From: Prosopocoilus inquinatus
Lineage: Eukaryota; Arthropoda; Insecta; Coleoptera; Lucanidae
Direction: 5' to 3'
Assembly (NCBI GenBank): GCA_036172665.1
Contig: CM069873.1
Coordinates: 46,036,001-46,100,000, forward strand
Length of the DNA stretch: 64,000 nt
Part shown: piece after piece, positions 38,476 to 50,540 of the stretch
How positions within the stretch are numbered: position 1 is the first letter of the stretch
How the letters are laid out: each line of letters opens with the position of its first letter
Notes under the pieces: generated by a model
Seen by the model: only the letters and a program-made list of their open reading frames with translations
What the model was told of the DNA's origin: nothing
The model's database searches: none
Program-made: the position numbers and the translations under genes

Positions 38476-39480
38476 TTTAATCGATCCTTATTCATCTATC
38501 ATGTTATTTGACGTTTCGATGGACTCTAGTAACTCTGATGTGAGATACGAAGTTTTTGGACGCAGCAGGAGCTGGAAATAGTTTTAAACGAAACGACATG
38601 TATTAGCGTTGTTCCTGTGATGTATCTAATCGATCCTTACTTAGCTACTATGTTATTTGACGTTTCGATGGACTCCAGTAACTCTAATGTGAGATACGAA
38701 ATTTTCGGACGCAGCAAAAGCTGGAAATAGTTTTAAACGAAACAACATGTATTAGCGTTGTTCCTGTGATGTATCTAATCGATCCTTACTCATCTATCAT
38801 GTTATTTGACGTTTGGATGGACTCCAGTAACTCTGATGTGAGATACAAAGTTCTAGGACGCAGCAGAAGCTGGAAATAGTTTTGAACGAAACAACACGTA
38901 TTAGCGTTGTTCCTGTGATGTATCTAATCGATCCTTACTTATCTATCATGTTATTTGACGTTTGGATGGACTCCAGTAACTCTGATGTGAGATACAAAGT
39001 TTTCGGACGCAGCAGAAGCTGGAGATAGTTTCAAACGAAACAACACGCATTAGCGTTGTTCCTGTGATGTATCTAATCGATCCTTACTCATCTATCATGT
39101 TATTTGGCGTTTCGATGGACTCCAGTAACTCTGATGTGAGATACAAAGTTTTCGGACGCAGCAGAAGCTGGAAATAGTTTTGAACGAAACAACACGTATT
39201 AGCGTTGTTCCTGTGATGTACCTAATCGATCCTTACTTAGCTACTATGTTATTTGACGTTTCGATGGACTCCAATAACTCTAATGTGAGATACGAAATTT
39301 TCGGACGCAGCAGAAGCTGGAAATAGTTTTAAACGAAACAACACGTATTAGCGTTGTTCCTGTGATGTATCTAATCGATCCTTACTCATCTATCATGTTA
39401 TTTGACGTTTCGATGGACTCTAGTAACTCTAATGTCAGATACGAAATTTTCGGACGCAGCAGAAGCTGGAAATAGTTTTA
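38476..39480. repeat. Right-domain module, isolated copy
   Basis: It matches 53,374 onward at 14,898 bp, which is 100 monomers minus 2 after indels. Markers are ACGACATGTATTAG (38,595 and 53,493), CAGCAAAAGCTGG, GGAGATAGTTTCAAACG, GATGTACCTAATC and AATGTCAGATAC. The module otherwise belongs to the 50-64 kb HORs, so the 40-50 kb block appears to have expanded within it. Confidence 0.8.
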
Positions 39481-39816
39481 AACGAAACAACACGCATTAG
39501 CGTTGTTCCTGTGATGTATCTAATCGATCCTTACTCATCTATCATGTTATTTGACGTTTGGATGGACTCCAGTAACTCTGATGTGAGATACAAAGTTCTC
39601 GGACGCAGCAGAAGCTGGAAATAGTTTTGAACGAAACAACACGTATTAGCGTTGTTCCTGTGATGTATCTAATCGATCCTTACTTATCTACTATGTTATT
39701 TGACGTTTCGATGGACTCTAGTAACTCTGATGTGAGATACGAAGTTTTTGGACGCAGCAGGAGCTGGAAATAGTTTTAAACGAAACAACACGCATTAGCG
39801 TTGTTCCTGTGATGTA

Positions 39817-39962
39817 TCTAATCGATCCTTACTTAGCTACTATGTTATTTCACGTTTCGATGGACTCCAGTAACTCTAATGTGAGATACGAAATTTTCGG
39901 ACGCAGCAGAAGCTGGAAATAGTTTTAAACGAAACACGCATTAGCGTTGTTCCTGTGATGTA
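39817..39962 (+). repeat. 146-bp monomer (3-bp deletion), copy 1
   Basis: ACGAAACAACACGC is shortened to ACGAAACACGC by loss of one AAC. Deletion within the short AACAAC repeat suggests slippage. The unit also carries TTATTTCACG. Confidence 0.95.
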
Positions 39963-40401
39963 TCTAATCGATCCTTACTCATCTATCATGTTATTTGGCG
40001 TTTCGATGGACTCCAGTAACTCTGACGTGAGATACAAAGTTTTCGGACGCAGCAGAAGCTGGAAATAGTTTTAAACGAAACAACACGCATTAGCGTTGTT
40101 TCTGTGATGTATCTAATCGATCCTTACTCATCTATCATGTTATTTGACGTTTCGATGGACTCTAGTAACTCTGATGTGAGATACGAAGTTTTTGGACGCA
40201 GCAGGAGCTGGAAATAGTTTCAAACGAAACTACACGTATTAACGTTGTTCGTGTGATGTACCTAATCGATCCTTATTTATCTATCATGTTATTTGACGTT
40301 TCGATGGACTCTAGTAACTCTGATGTGAGATACGAAGTTTTTGGGCGCAGCAGGAGCTCTAAATAGTTTTAAACGAAGCAACACGTATTAGCGTTGTTCC
40401 T

Positions 40402-41149
40402 GTGATGTATCTAATCGATCCTTACTCATCTATCATGTTATTTGGCGTTTCGATGGACTCCAGTAACTCTAACGTGAGATACAAAGTTTTCGGACGCAGC
40501 AGAAGCTGGAAATTTGTTTTAAACGAAACAGCACGCATTAGGGTTGTTCCTGTGATGTATCTAATCGATCCTTACTCATCTATCATTTTATTTGACGTTT
40601 GGATGGACTCCAGTAACTCTGATGTGAGATACAAAGTTTTCGGACGCAGCAGAAGCTGGAGATAGTTTTAAACGAAACAACACGCATTAGCGTTGTTCCT
40701 GTGATGTATCTAATCGATCCTTACTCATCTATCATGTTATTTGGCGTTTCGATGGACTCCAGTAACTCTGACGTGAGATACAAAGTTTTCGGACGCAGCA
40801 GAAGCTGGAAATTTGTTTTAAACGAAACAACACGCATTAGGGTTGTTCCTGTGATGTATCTAATCGATCCTTACTCATCTATCATGTTATTTGGCGTTTC
40901 GATGGACTCCAGTAACTCTGACGTGAGATACAAAGTTTTCGGACGCAGCAGAAGCTGGAAATTTGTTTTAAACGAAACAACACGCATTAGGGTTGTTCCT
41001 GTGATGTATCTAATCGATCCTTACTCATCTATCATTTTATTTGACGTTTGGATGGACTCCAGTAACTCTGATGTGAGATACAAAGTTTACGGACGAAGCA
41101 GAAGCTGGAAATAGATTTAAACGAAACAACACGCATTACCGTTGTTCCT
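40402..41149 (+). repeat. Block with three 150-bp monomers (in-frame satellite)
   Basis: AAATAGTTTT is replaced by AAATTTGTTTT near 40,513, 40,812 and 40,962. This removes the TAG that ends the open frame in normal units and adds one base, giving 150 bp (50 codons). Open frames of 87 codons (from 40,402) and 137 codons (from 40,701) result, both starting at GTG. They contain two or three repeats of a motif with LIDPYSS, MDSSNS and GRSRSW. No regulatory context or non-satellite sequence accompanies them, so I call this non-coding repeat. TTAGGGTTG, and mostly GACGTGAGATAC, co-occur with the variant. Confidence 0.9.
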
Positions 41150-43094
41150 GTGATGTATCTAATCGATCCTTACTCATCTATCATGTTATTTGGCGTTTCG
41201 ATGGACTCCAGTAACTCTGATGTGAGATACGAAGTTTTTGGACGCAGCAGGAGCTGGAAATAGTTTTAAACGAAACAACACGTATTAGCGTTGTTCCTGT
41301 GATGTATCTAATCGATCCTTACTTAGCTACTATGTTATTTGACGTTTCGATGGACTCCAGTATCTCTAATGTGAGATACTAAATTTTCGGACGCAGCAGA
41401 AGCTGGAAATAGTTTTAAACGAAACAACACGTATTAGCGTTGTTCCTGTGATGTATCTAATCGATCCTTACTCATCTATCATGTTATTTGACGTTTGGAT
41501 GGACTCCAGTAACTCTGATGTGAGATACAAAGTTCTCGGACGCAGCAGAAGCTGGAAATAGTTTTGAACGAAACAACACGTATTAGCGTTGTTCCTGTGA
41601 TGTATATAATCGATCCTTACTTATCTATCATGTTATTTGACGTTTGGATGGACTCCAGTAACTCTGATGTGAGATACAAAGTTCTAGGACGCAGCAGAAG
41701 CTGGAAATAGTTTTGAACGAAACAACACGTATTAGCGTTGTTCCTGTGATGTATCTAATCGATCCTTACTCATCTATCATGTTATTTGGCGTTTCGATAG
41801 ACTCCAGTAACTCTGATGTGAGATACAAAGTTTTCGGACGCAGCAGAAGCTGGAAATAGTTTTGAACGAAACAACACGTATTAGCGTTGTTCCTGTGATG
41901 TATCTAATCGATCCTTACTTAGCTACTATGTTATTTGACGTTTCGATGGACTCCAATAACTCTGATGTGAGATACAAAGTTTTCGGACGCAGCAGGTGCT
42001 GGAAATAGTTTTAAACGAAACAACACGCATTAGGGTTGTTCCTGTGATGTATCTAATCGATCCTTACTCATCTATCATTTTATTTGACGTTTGGATGGAC
42101 TCCAGTAACTCTGATGTGAGATACAAAGTTTACGGACGCAGCAGAAGCTGGAAATAGATTTAAACGAAACAACACGCATTACCGTTGTTCCTGTGATGTA
42201 TCTAATCGATCCTTACTCATCTATCATGTTATTTGGCGTTTCGATGGACTCCAGTAACTCTGATGTGAGATACGAAGTTTTTGGACGCAGCAGGAGCTGG
42301 AAATAGTTTTAAACGAAACAACACGTATTAGCGTTGTTCCTGTGATGTATCTAATCGATCCTTACTTAGCTACTATGTTATTTGACGTTTCGATGGACTC
42401 CAGTAACTCTAATGTGAGATACGAAATTTTCGGACGCAGCAGAAGCTGGAAATAGTTTTAAACGAAACAACACGTATTAGCGTTGTCCCTGTGATGTATC
42501 TAATCGATCCTTACTCATCTATCATGTTATTTGACGTTTCGATGGACTCTAGTAACTCTAATGTCAGATACGAAATTTTCGGACGCAGCAGAAGCTGGAA
42601 ATAGTTTTAAACGAAACAACACGCATTAGCGTTGTTCCTGTGATGTATCTAATCGATCCTTACTCATCTATCATGTTATTTGACGTTTGGATGGACTCCA
42701 GTAACTCTGATGTGAGATACAAAGTTCTCGGACGCAGCAGAAGCTGGAAATAGTTTTGAACGAAACAACACGTATTAGCGTTGTTCCTGTGATGTATCTA
42801 ATCGATCCTTACTTATCTACTATGTTATTTGACGTTTCGATGGACTCTAGTAACTCTGATGTGAGATACGAAGTTTTTGGACGCAGCAGGAGCTGGAAAT
42901 AGTTTTAAACGAAACAACACGCATTAGCGTTGTTCCTGTGATGTATCTAATCGATCCTTACTCATCTATCATGTTATTTGACGTTTGGATGGACTCTAGT
43001 AACTCTGATGTAAGATACGAAGTTTTTGGGCGCAGCAGGAGCTGGAAATAGTTTTAAACGAAGCAACACGTATTAGCGTTGTTCCTGTGATGTA

Positions 43095-43240
43095 TCTAAT
43101 CGATCCTTACTTAGCTACTATGTTATTTCACGTTTCGATGGACTCCAGTAACTCTAATGTGAGATACGAAATTTTCGGACGCAGCAGAAGCTGGAAATAG
43201 TTTTAAACGAAACACGCATTAGCGTTGTTCCTGTGATGTA
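43095..43240 (+). repeat. 146-bp monomer (3-bp deletion), copy 2
   Basis: It has the same AAC deletion, exactly 3,278 bp (22 monomers) after copy 1. Confidence 0.95.
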
Positions 43241-43679
43241 TCTAATCGATCCTTACTCATCTATCATGTTATTTGGCGTTTCGATGGACTCCAGTAACTC
43301 TGACGTGAGATACAAAGTTTTCGGACGCAGCAGAAGCTGGAAATAGTTTTAAACGAAACAACACGCATTAGCGTTGTTTCTGTGATGTATCTAATCGATC
43401 CTTACTCATCTATCATGTTATTTGACGTTTCTATGGACTCTAGTAACTCTGATGTGAGATACGAAGTTTTTGGACGCAGCAGGAGCTGGAAATAGTTTTA
43501 AACGAAACTACACGTATTAACGTTGTTCGTGTGATGTACCTAATCGATCCTTATTTATCTATCATGTTATTTGACGTTTCGATGGACTCTAGTAACTCTG
43601 ATGTGAGATACGAAGTTTTTGGGCGCAGCAGGAGCTCTAAATAGTTTTAAACGAAGCAACACGTATTAGCGTTGTTCCT

Positions 43680-43979
43680 GTGATGTATCTAATCGATCCT
43701 TACTCATCTATCATGTTATTTGGCGTTTCGATGGACTCCAGTAACTCTGACGTGAGATACAAAGTTTTCGGACGCAGCAGAAGCTGGAAATTTGTTTTAA
43801 ACGAAACAACACGCATTAGGGTTGTTCCTGTGATGTATCTAATCGATCCTTACTCATCTATCATTTTATTTGACGTTTGGATGGACTCCAGTAACTCTGA
43901 TGTGAGATACAAAGTTTTCGGACGCAGCAGAAGCTGGAGATAGTTTTAAACGAAACAACACGCATTAGCGTTGTTCCTG
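43680..43979 (+). repeat. Block with one 150-bp monomer
   Basis: A single TTTG-type unit (near 43,791) is followed by a 149-bp unit. This gives an 87-codon read-through from GTG at 43,680 that ends at the TAG in GGAGATAG. Compared with the 40.4-kb block, the two consecutive TTTG units are missing. Confidence 0.9.
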
Positions 43980-44284
43980 TGATGTATCTAATCGATCCTT
44001 ACTCATCTATCATGTTATTTGACGTTTGGATGGACTCCAGTAACTCTGATGTGAGATACAAAGTTCTCGGACGCAGCAGAAGCTGGAAATAGTTTTGAAC
44101 GAAACAACACGTATTAGCGTTGTTCCTGTGATGTATCTAATCGATCCTTACTTATCTACTATGTTATTTGACGTTTCGATGGACTCTAGTAACTCTGATG
44201 TGAGATACGAAGTTTTTGGACGCAGCAGGAGCTGGAAATAGTTTTAAACGAAACAACACGCATTAGCGTTGTTCCTGTGATGTA

Positions 44285-44430
44285 TCTAATCGATCCTTAC
44301 TTAGCTACTATGTTATTTCACGTTTCGATGGACTCCAGTAACTCTAATGTGAGATACGAAATTTTCGGACGCAGCAGAAGCTGGAAATAGTTTTAAACGA
44401 AACACGCATTAGCGTTGTTCCTGTGATGTA
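44285..44430 (+). repeat. 146-bp monomer (3-bp deletion), copy 3
   Basis: It has the same AAC deletion, 1,190 bp after copy 2. That spacing is eight monomers with one +1 and one -3 unit. Confidence 0.95.
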
Positions 44431-44869
44431 TCTAATCGATCCTTACTCATCTATCATGTTATTTGGCGTTTCGATGGACTCCAGTAACTCTGACGTGAGA
44501 TACAAAGTTTTCGGACGCAGCAGAAGCTGGAAATAGTTTTAAACGAAACAACACGCATTAGCGTTGTTTCTGTGATGTATCTAATCGATCCTTACTCATC
44601 TATCATGTTATTTGACGTTTCGATGGACTCTAGTAACTCTGATGTGAGATACGAAGTTTTTGGACGCAGCAGGAGCTGGAAATAGTTTCAAACGAAACTA
44701 CACGTATTAACGTTGTTCGTGTGATGTACCTAATCGATCCTTATTTATCTATCATGTTATTTGACGTTTCGATGGACTCTAGTAACTCTGATGTGAGATA
44801 CGAAGTTTTTGGGCGCAGCAGGAGCTCTAAATAGTTTTAAACGAAGCAACACGTATTAGCGTTGTTCCT

Positions 44870-45617
44870 GTGATGTATCTAATCGATCCTTACTCATCTA
44901 TCATGTTATTTGGCGTTTCGATGGACTCCAGTAACTCTAACGTGAGATACAAAGTTTTCGGACGCAGCAGAAGCTGGAAATTTGTTTTAAACGAAACAGC
45001 ACGCATTAGGGTTGTTCCTGTGATGTATCTAATCGATCCTTACTCATCTATCATTTTATTTGACGTTTGGATGGACTCCAGTAACTCTGATGTGAGATAC
45101 AAAGTTTTCGGACGCAGCAGAAGCTGGAGATAGTTTTAAACGAAACAACACGCATTAGCGTTGTTCCTGTGATGTATCTAATCGATCCTTACTCATCTAT
45201 CATGTTATTTGGCGTTTCGATGGACTCCAGTAACTCTGACGTGAGATACAAAGTTTTCGGACGCAGCAGAAGCTGGAAATTTGTTTTAAACGAAACAACA
45301 CGCATTAGGGTTGTTCCTGTGATGTATCTAATCGATCCTTACTCATCTATCATGTTATTTGGCGTTTCGATGGACTCCAGTAACTCTGACGTGAGATACA
45401 AAGTTTTCGGACGCAGCAGAAGCTGGAAATTTGTTTTAAACGAAACAACACGCATTAGGGTTGTTCCTGTGATGTATCTAATCGATCCTTACTCATCTAT
45501 CATTTTATTTGACGTTTGGATGGACTCCAGTAACTCTGATGTGAGATACAAAGTTTACGGACGAAGCAGAAGCTGGAAATAGATTTAAACGAAACAACAC
45601 GCATTACCGTTGTTCCT
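44870..45617 (+). repeat. Block with three 150-bp monomers (second occurrence)
   Basis: TTTG units lie near 44,981, 45,280 and 45,430. The read-through frames from 44,870 (87 codons) and 45,169 (137 codons) are identical in translation to those at 40,402 and 40,701, including the AACGTG and ACAGCACG changes. This reflects duplication of the whole block. Confidence 0.9.
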
Positions 45618-47562
45618 GTGATGTATCTAATCGATCCTTACTCATCTATCATGTTATTTGGCGTTTCGATGGACTCCAGTAACTCTGATGTGAGATACGA
45701 AGTTTTTGGACGCAGCAGGAGCTGGAAATAGTTTTAAACGAAACAACACGTATTAGCGTTGTTCCTGTGATGTATCTAATCGATCCTTACTTAGCTACTA
45801 TGTTATTTGACGTTTCGATGGACTCCAGTATCTCTAATGTGAGATACTAAATTTTCGGACGCAGCAGAAGCTGGAAATAGTTTTAAACGAAACAACACGT
45901 ATTAGCGTTGTTCCTGTGATGTATCTAATCGATCCTTACTCATCTATCATGTTATTTGACGTTTGGATGGACTCCAGTAACTCTGATGTGAGATACAAAG
46001 TTCTCGGACGCAGCAGAAGCTGGAAATAGTTTTGAACGAAACAACACGTATTAGCGTTGTTCCTGTGATGTATATAATCGATCCTTACTTATCTATCATG
46101 TTATTTGACGTTTGGATGGACTCCAGTAACTCTGATGTGAGATACAAAGTTCTAGGACGCAGCAGAAGCTGGAAATAGTTTTGAACGAAACAACACGTAT
46201 TAGCGTTGTTCCTGTGATGTATCTAATCGATCCTTACTCATCTATCATGTTATTTGGCGTTTCGATAGACTCCAGTAACTCTGATGTGAGATACAAAGTT
46301 TTCGGACGCAGCAGAAGCTGGAAATAGTTTTGAACGAAACAACACGTATTAGCGTTGTTCCTGTGATGTATCTAATCGATCCTTACTTAGCTACTATGTT
46401 ATTTGACGTTTCGATGGACTCCAATAACTCTGATGTGAGATACAAAGTTTTCGGACGCAGCAGGTGCTGGAAATAGTTTTAAACGAAACAACACGCATTA
46501 GGGTTGTTCCTGTGATGTATCTAATCGATCCTTACTCATCTATCATTTTATTTGACGTTTGGATGGACTCCAGTAACTCTGATGTGAGATACAAAGTTTA
46601 CGGACGCAGCAGAAGCTGGAAATAGATTTAAACGAAACAACACGCATTACCGTTGTTCCTGTGATGTATCTAATCGATCCTTACTCATCTATCATGTTAT
46701 TTGGCGTTTCGATGGACTCCAGTAACTCTGATGTGAGATACGAAGTTTTTGGACGCAGCAGGAGCTGGAAATAGTTTTAAACGAAACAACACGTATTAGC
46801 GTTGTTCCTGTGATGTATCTAATCGATCCTTACTTAGCTACTATGTTATTTGACGTTTCGATGGACTCCAGTAACTCTAATGTGAGATACGAAATTTTCG
46901 GACGCAGCAGAAGCTGGAAATAGTTTTAAACGAAACAACACGTATTAGCGTTGTCCCTGTGATGTATCTAATCGATCCTTACTCATCTATCATGTTATTT
47001 GACGTTTCGATGGACTCTAGTAACTCTAATGTCAGATACGAAATTTTCGGACGCAGCAGAAGCTGGAAATAGTTTTAAACGAAACAACACGCATTAGCGT
47101 TGTTCCTGTGATGTATCTAATCGATCCTTACTCATCTATCATGTTATTTGACGTTTGGATGGACTCCAGTAACTCTGATGTGAGATACAAAGTTCTCGGA
47201 CGCAGCAGAAGCTGGAAATAGTTTTGAACGAAACAACACGTATTAGCGTTGTTCCTGTGATGTATCTAATCGATCCTTACTTATCTACTATGTTATTTGA
47301 CGTTTCGATGGACTCTAGTAACTCTGATGTGAGATACGAAGTTTTTGGACGCAGCAGGAGCTGGAAATAGTTTTAAACGAAACAACACGCATTAGCGTTG
47401 TTCCTGTGATGTATCTAATCGATCCTTACTCATCTATCATGTTATTTGACGTTTGGATGGACTCTAGTAACTCTGATGTAAGATACGAAGTTTTTGGGCG
47501 CAGCAGGAGCTGGAAATAGTTTTAAACGAAGCAACACGTATTAGCGTTGTTCCTGTGATGTA

Positions 47563-47708
47563 TCTAATCGATCCTTACTTAGCTACTATGTTATTTCACG
47601 TTTCGATGGACTCCAGTAACTCTAATGTGAGATACGAAATTTTCGGACGCAGCAGAAGCTGGAAATAGTTTTAAACGAAACACGCATTAGCGTTGTTCCT
47701 GTGATGTA
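47563..47708 (+). repeat. 146-bp monomer (3-bp deletion), copy 4
   Basis: It has the same AAC deletion, 3,278 bp after copy 3. It is the last example in the window. Confidence 0.95.
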
Positions 47709-48147
47709 TCTAATCGATCCTTACTCATCTATCATGTTATTTGGCGTTTCGATGGACTCCAGTAACTCTGACGTGAGATACAAAGTTTTCGGACGCAGCA
47801 GAAGCTGGAAATAGTTTTAAACGAAACAACACGCATTAGCGTTGTTTCTGTGATGTATCTAATCGATCCTTACTCATCTATCATGTTATTTGACGTTTCT
47901 ATGGACTCTAGTAACTCTGATGTGAGATACGAAGTTTTTGGACGCAGCAGGAGCTGGAAATAGTTTTAAACGAAACTACACGTATTAACGTTGTTCGTGT
48001 GATGTACCTAATCGATCCTTATTTATCTATCATGTTATTTGACGTTTCGATGGACTCTAGTAACTCTGATGTGAGATACGAAGTTTTTGGGCGCAGCAGG
48101 AGCTCTAAATAGTTTTAAACGAAGCAACACGTATTAGCGTTGTTCCT

Positions 48148-48895
48148 GTGATGTATCTAATCGATCCTTACTCATCTATCATGTTATTTGGCGTTTCGAT
48201 GGACTCCAGTAACTCTGACGTGAGATACAAAGTTTTCGGACGCAGCAGAAGCTGGAAATTTGTTTTAAACGAAACAACACGCATTAGGGTTGTTCCTGTG
48301 ATGTATCTAATCGATCCTTACTCATCTATCATTTTATTTGACGTTTGGATGGACTCCAGTAACTCTGATGTGAGATACAAAGTTTTCGGACGCAGCAGAA
48401 GCTGGAGATAGTTTTAAACGAAACAACACGCATTAGCGTTGTTCCTGTGATGTATCTAATCGATCCTTACTCATCTATCATGTTATTTGGCGTTTCGATG
48501 GACTCCAGTAACTCTGACGTGAGATACAAAGTTTTCGGACGCAGCAGAAGCTGGAAATTTGTTTTAAACGAAACAACACGCATTAGGGTTGTTCCTGTGA
48601 TGTATCTAATCGATCCTTACTCATCTATCATGTTATTTGGCGTTTCGATGGACTCCAGTAACTCTGACGTGAGATACAAAGTTTTCGGACGCAGCAGAAG
48701 CTGGAAATTTGTTTTAAACGAAACAACACGCATTAGGGTTGTTCCTGTGATGTATCTAATCGATCCTTACTCATCTATCATTTTATTTGACGTTTGGATG
48801 GACTCCAGTAACTCTGATGTGAGATACAAAGTTTACGGACGAAGCAGAAGCTGGAAATAGATTTAAACGAAACAACGCGCATTACCGTTGTTCCT
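48148..48895 (+). repeat. Block with three 150-bp monomers (third occurrence)
   Basis: TTTG units lie near 48,259, 48,558 and 48,708. The 137-codon read-through from 48,447 has the same translation as the other two. The 87-codon one from 48,148 matches that at 43,680. This is the last cluster of 150-bp units. Confidence 0.9.
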
Positions 48896-50253
48896 GTGAT
48901 GTATCTAATCGATCCTTACTCATCTATCATGTTATTTGGCGTTTCGATGGACTCCAGTAACTCTGATGTGAGATACGAAGTTTTTGGACGCAGCAGGAGC
49001 TGGAAATAGTTTTAAACGAAACAACACGTATTAGCGTTGTTCCTGTGATGTATCTAATCGATCCTTACTTAGCTACTATGTTATTTGACGTTTCGATGGA
49101 CTCCAGTATCTCTAATGTGAGATACTAAATTTTCGGACGCAGCAGAAGCTGGAAATAGTTTTAAACGAAACAACACGTATTAGCGTTGTTCCTGTGATGT
49201 ATCTAATCGATCCTTACTCATCTATCATGTTATTTGACGTTTGGATGGACTCCAGTAACTCTGATGTGAGATACAAAGTTCTCGGACGCAGCAGAAGCTG
49301 GAAATAGTTTTGAACGAAACAACACGTATTAGCGTTGTTCCTGTGATGTATATAATCGATCCTTACTTATCTATCATGTTATTTGACGTTTGGATGGACT
49401 CCAGTAACTCTGATGTGAGATACAAAGTTCTAGGACGCAGCAGAAGCTGGAAATAGTTTTGAACGAAACAACACGTATTAGCGTTGTTCCTGTGATGTAT
49501 CTAATCGATCCTTACTCATCTATCATGTTATTTGGCGTTTCGATAGACTCCAGTAACTCTGATGTGAGATACAAAGTTTTCGGACGCAGCAGAAGCTGGA
49601 AATAGTTTTGAACGAAACAACACGTATTAGCGTTGTTCCTGTGATGTATCTAATCGATCCTTACTTAGCTACTATGTTATTTGACGTTTCGATGGACTCC
49701 AATAACTCTGATGTGAGATACAAAGTTTTCGGACGCAGCAGGTGCTGGAAATAGTTTTAAACGAAACAACACGCATTAGGGTTGTTCCTGTGATGTATCT
49801 AATCGATCCTTACTCATCTATCATTTTATTTGACGGTTGGATGGACTCCAGTAACTCTGATGTGAGATACAAAGTTTACGGACGCAGCAGAAGCTGGAAA
49901 TAGATTTAAACGAAACAACACGCATTACCGTTGTTAATGTGATGTATCTAATCGATCCTTACTCATCTATCATGTTATTTGGCGTTTCGATGGACTCCAG
50001 TAACTCTGATGTGAGATACGAAGTTTTTGGACGCAGCAGGAGCTGGAAATAGTTTTAAACGAAACAACACGTATTAGCGTTGTTCCTGTGATGTATCTAA
50101 TCCATCCTTACTTAGCTACTATGTTATTTGACGTTTCGATGGACTCCAGTAACTCTAATGTGAGACACGAAATTTTCGGACGCAGCAGAAGCTGGAAATA
50201 GTTTTAAACGAAACAACACGCATTAGCGTTGTCCCTGTGATGTATCTAATCGA
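48468..50253. repeat. Third, partial copy of the 30/22-monomer HOR
   Basis: It matches 45,190-46,975 at 3,278 bp and shares TACTAAATT, TATATAATCG, GATAGACTCC, CAGGTGCTGG and GTTGTCCCTG units. Private changes are more frequent than between copies 1 and 2: GACGGTTGG near 49,834, GTTAATGTG near 49,934, AATCCATCC near 50,099 and GAGACACGAAATT near 50,163. The match ends near 50,253. Confidence 0.82.
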
Positions 50254-50540
50254 TCCTTACTCATCTATCATGTTATTTGACGTTTGGATGGACTCCAGTA
50301 ACTCTGATGTGAGATACAAAGTTCTCGGACGCAGCAGAAGCTGGAAATAGTTTTGAACGAAACAACACGTATTAGCGTTGTTCCTGTGATGTATCTAATC
50401 GATCCTTACTTATCTATCATGTTATTTGGCGTTTCGATGGACTCCAGTAACTCTGCTGTGAGATACAAAGTTTTCGGACGCAGCAGAAGCTGGAAATAGT
50501 TTTGAACGAAACAACACGTATTAGCGTTGTTCCTGTGATG
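50253..50540. repeat. Two linking monomers before the 32-mer HOR
   Basis: These are ordinary 149-bp units with GTTTGG/GTTCTCGG and then TTGGCG with CTCTGCTGTGAG. The latter variant recurs near 52,391 and 57,160, so this is the end of a module whose fuller copies lie to the right. Confidence 0.7.

Larger units (their letters stand above)
39480..43948. repeat. 30-monomer HOR, copy 1
   Basis: It matches the next 4.5 kb at 4,468 bp, which is 30 monomers with compensating 150-bp and 146-bp units. Homology extends slightly past the unit end to about 44,000. Inside it, a 22-monomer (3,278-bp) and an 8-monomer (1,190-bp) spacing also appear: the 146-bp units lie at 39,817 and 43,095, and the 150-bp blocks at about 40,402 and 43,680. 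AATGTCAGATAC first appears near 39,435 and is common to the right of it. Confidence 0.85.
43948..48468. repeat. 30-monomer HOR, copy 2
   Basis: This second copy at 4,468 bp reproduces the order of 150-bp, 146-bp, SacI-type, TACTAAATT, GATAGACTCC and CAGGTGCTGG units seen in copy 1, with almost no differences. Examples of exact spacing are 40,402 to 44,870, 40,701 to 45,169 and 43,680 to 48,148. The last GAGCTC units of the window lie near 44,820 and 48,100. Confidence 0.88.

Noticed and set aside
40701..41114. 137-codon repetitive open frame (also 45,169 and 48,447; 87-codon versions at 40,402, 43,680, 44,870 and 48,148)
   Set aside because: These are satellite read-throughs enabled by 150-bp units, starting at GTG within the repeat. 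No upstream or downstream gene structure exists, and their conservation is explained by HOR duplication.
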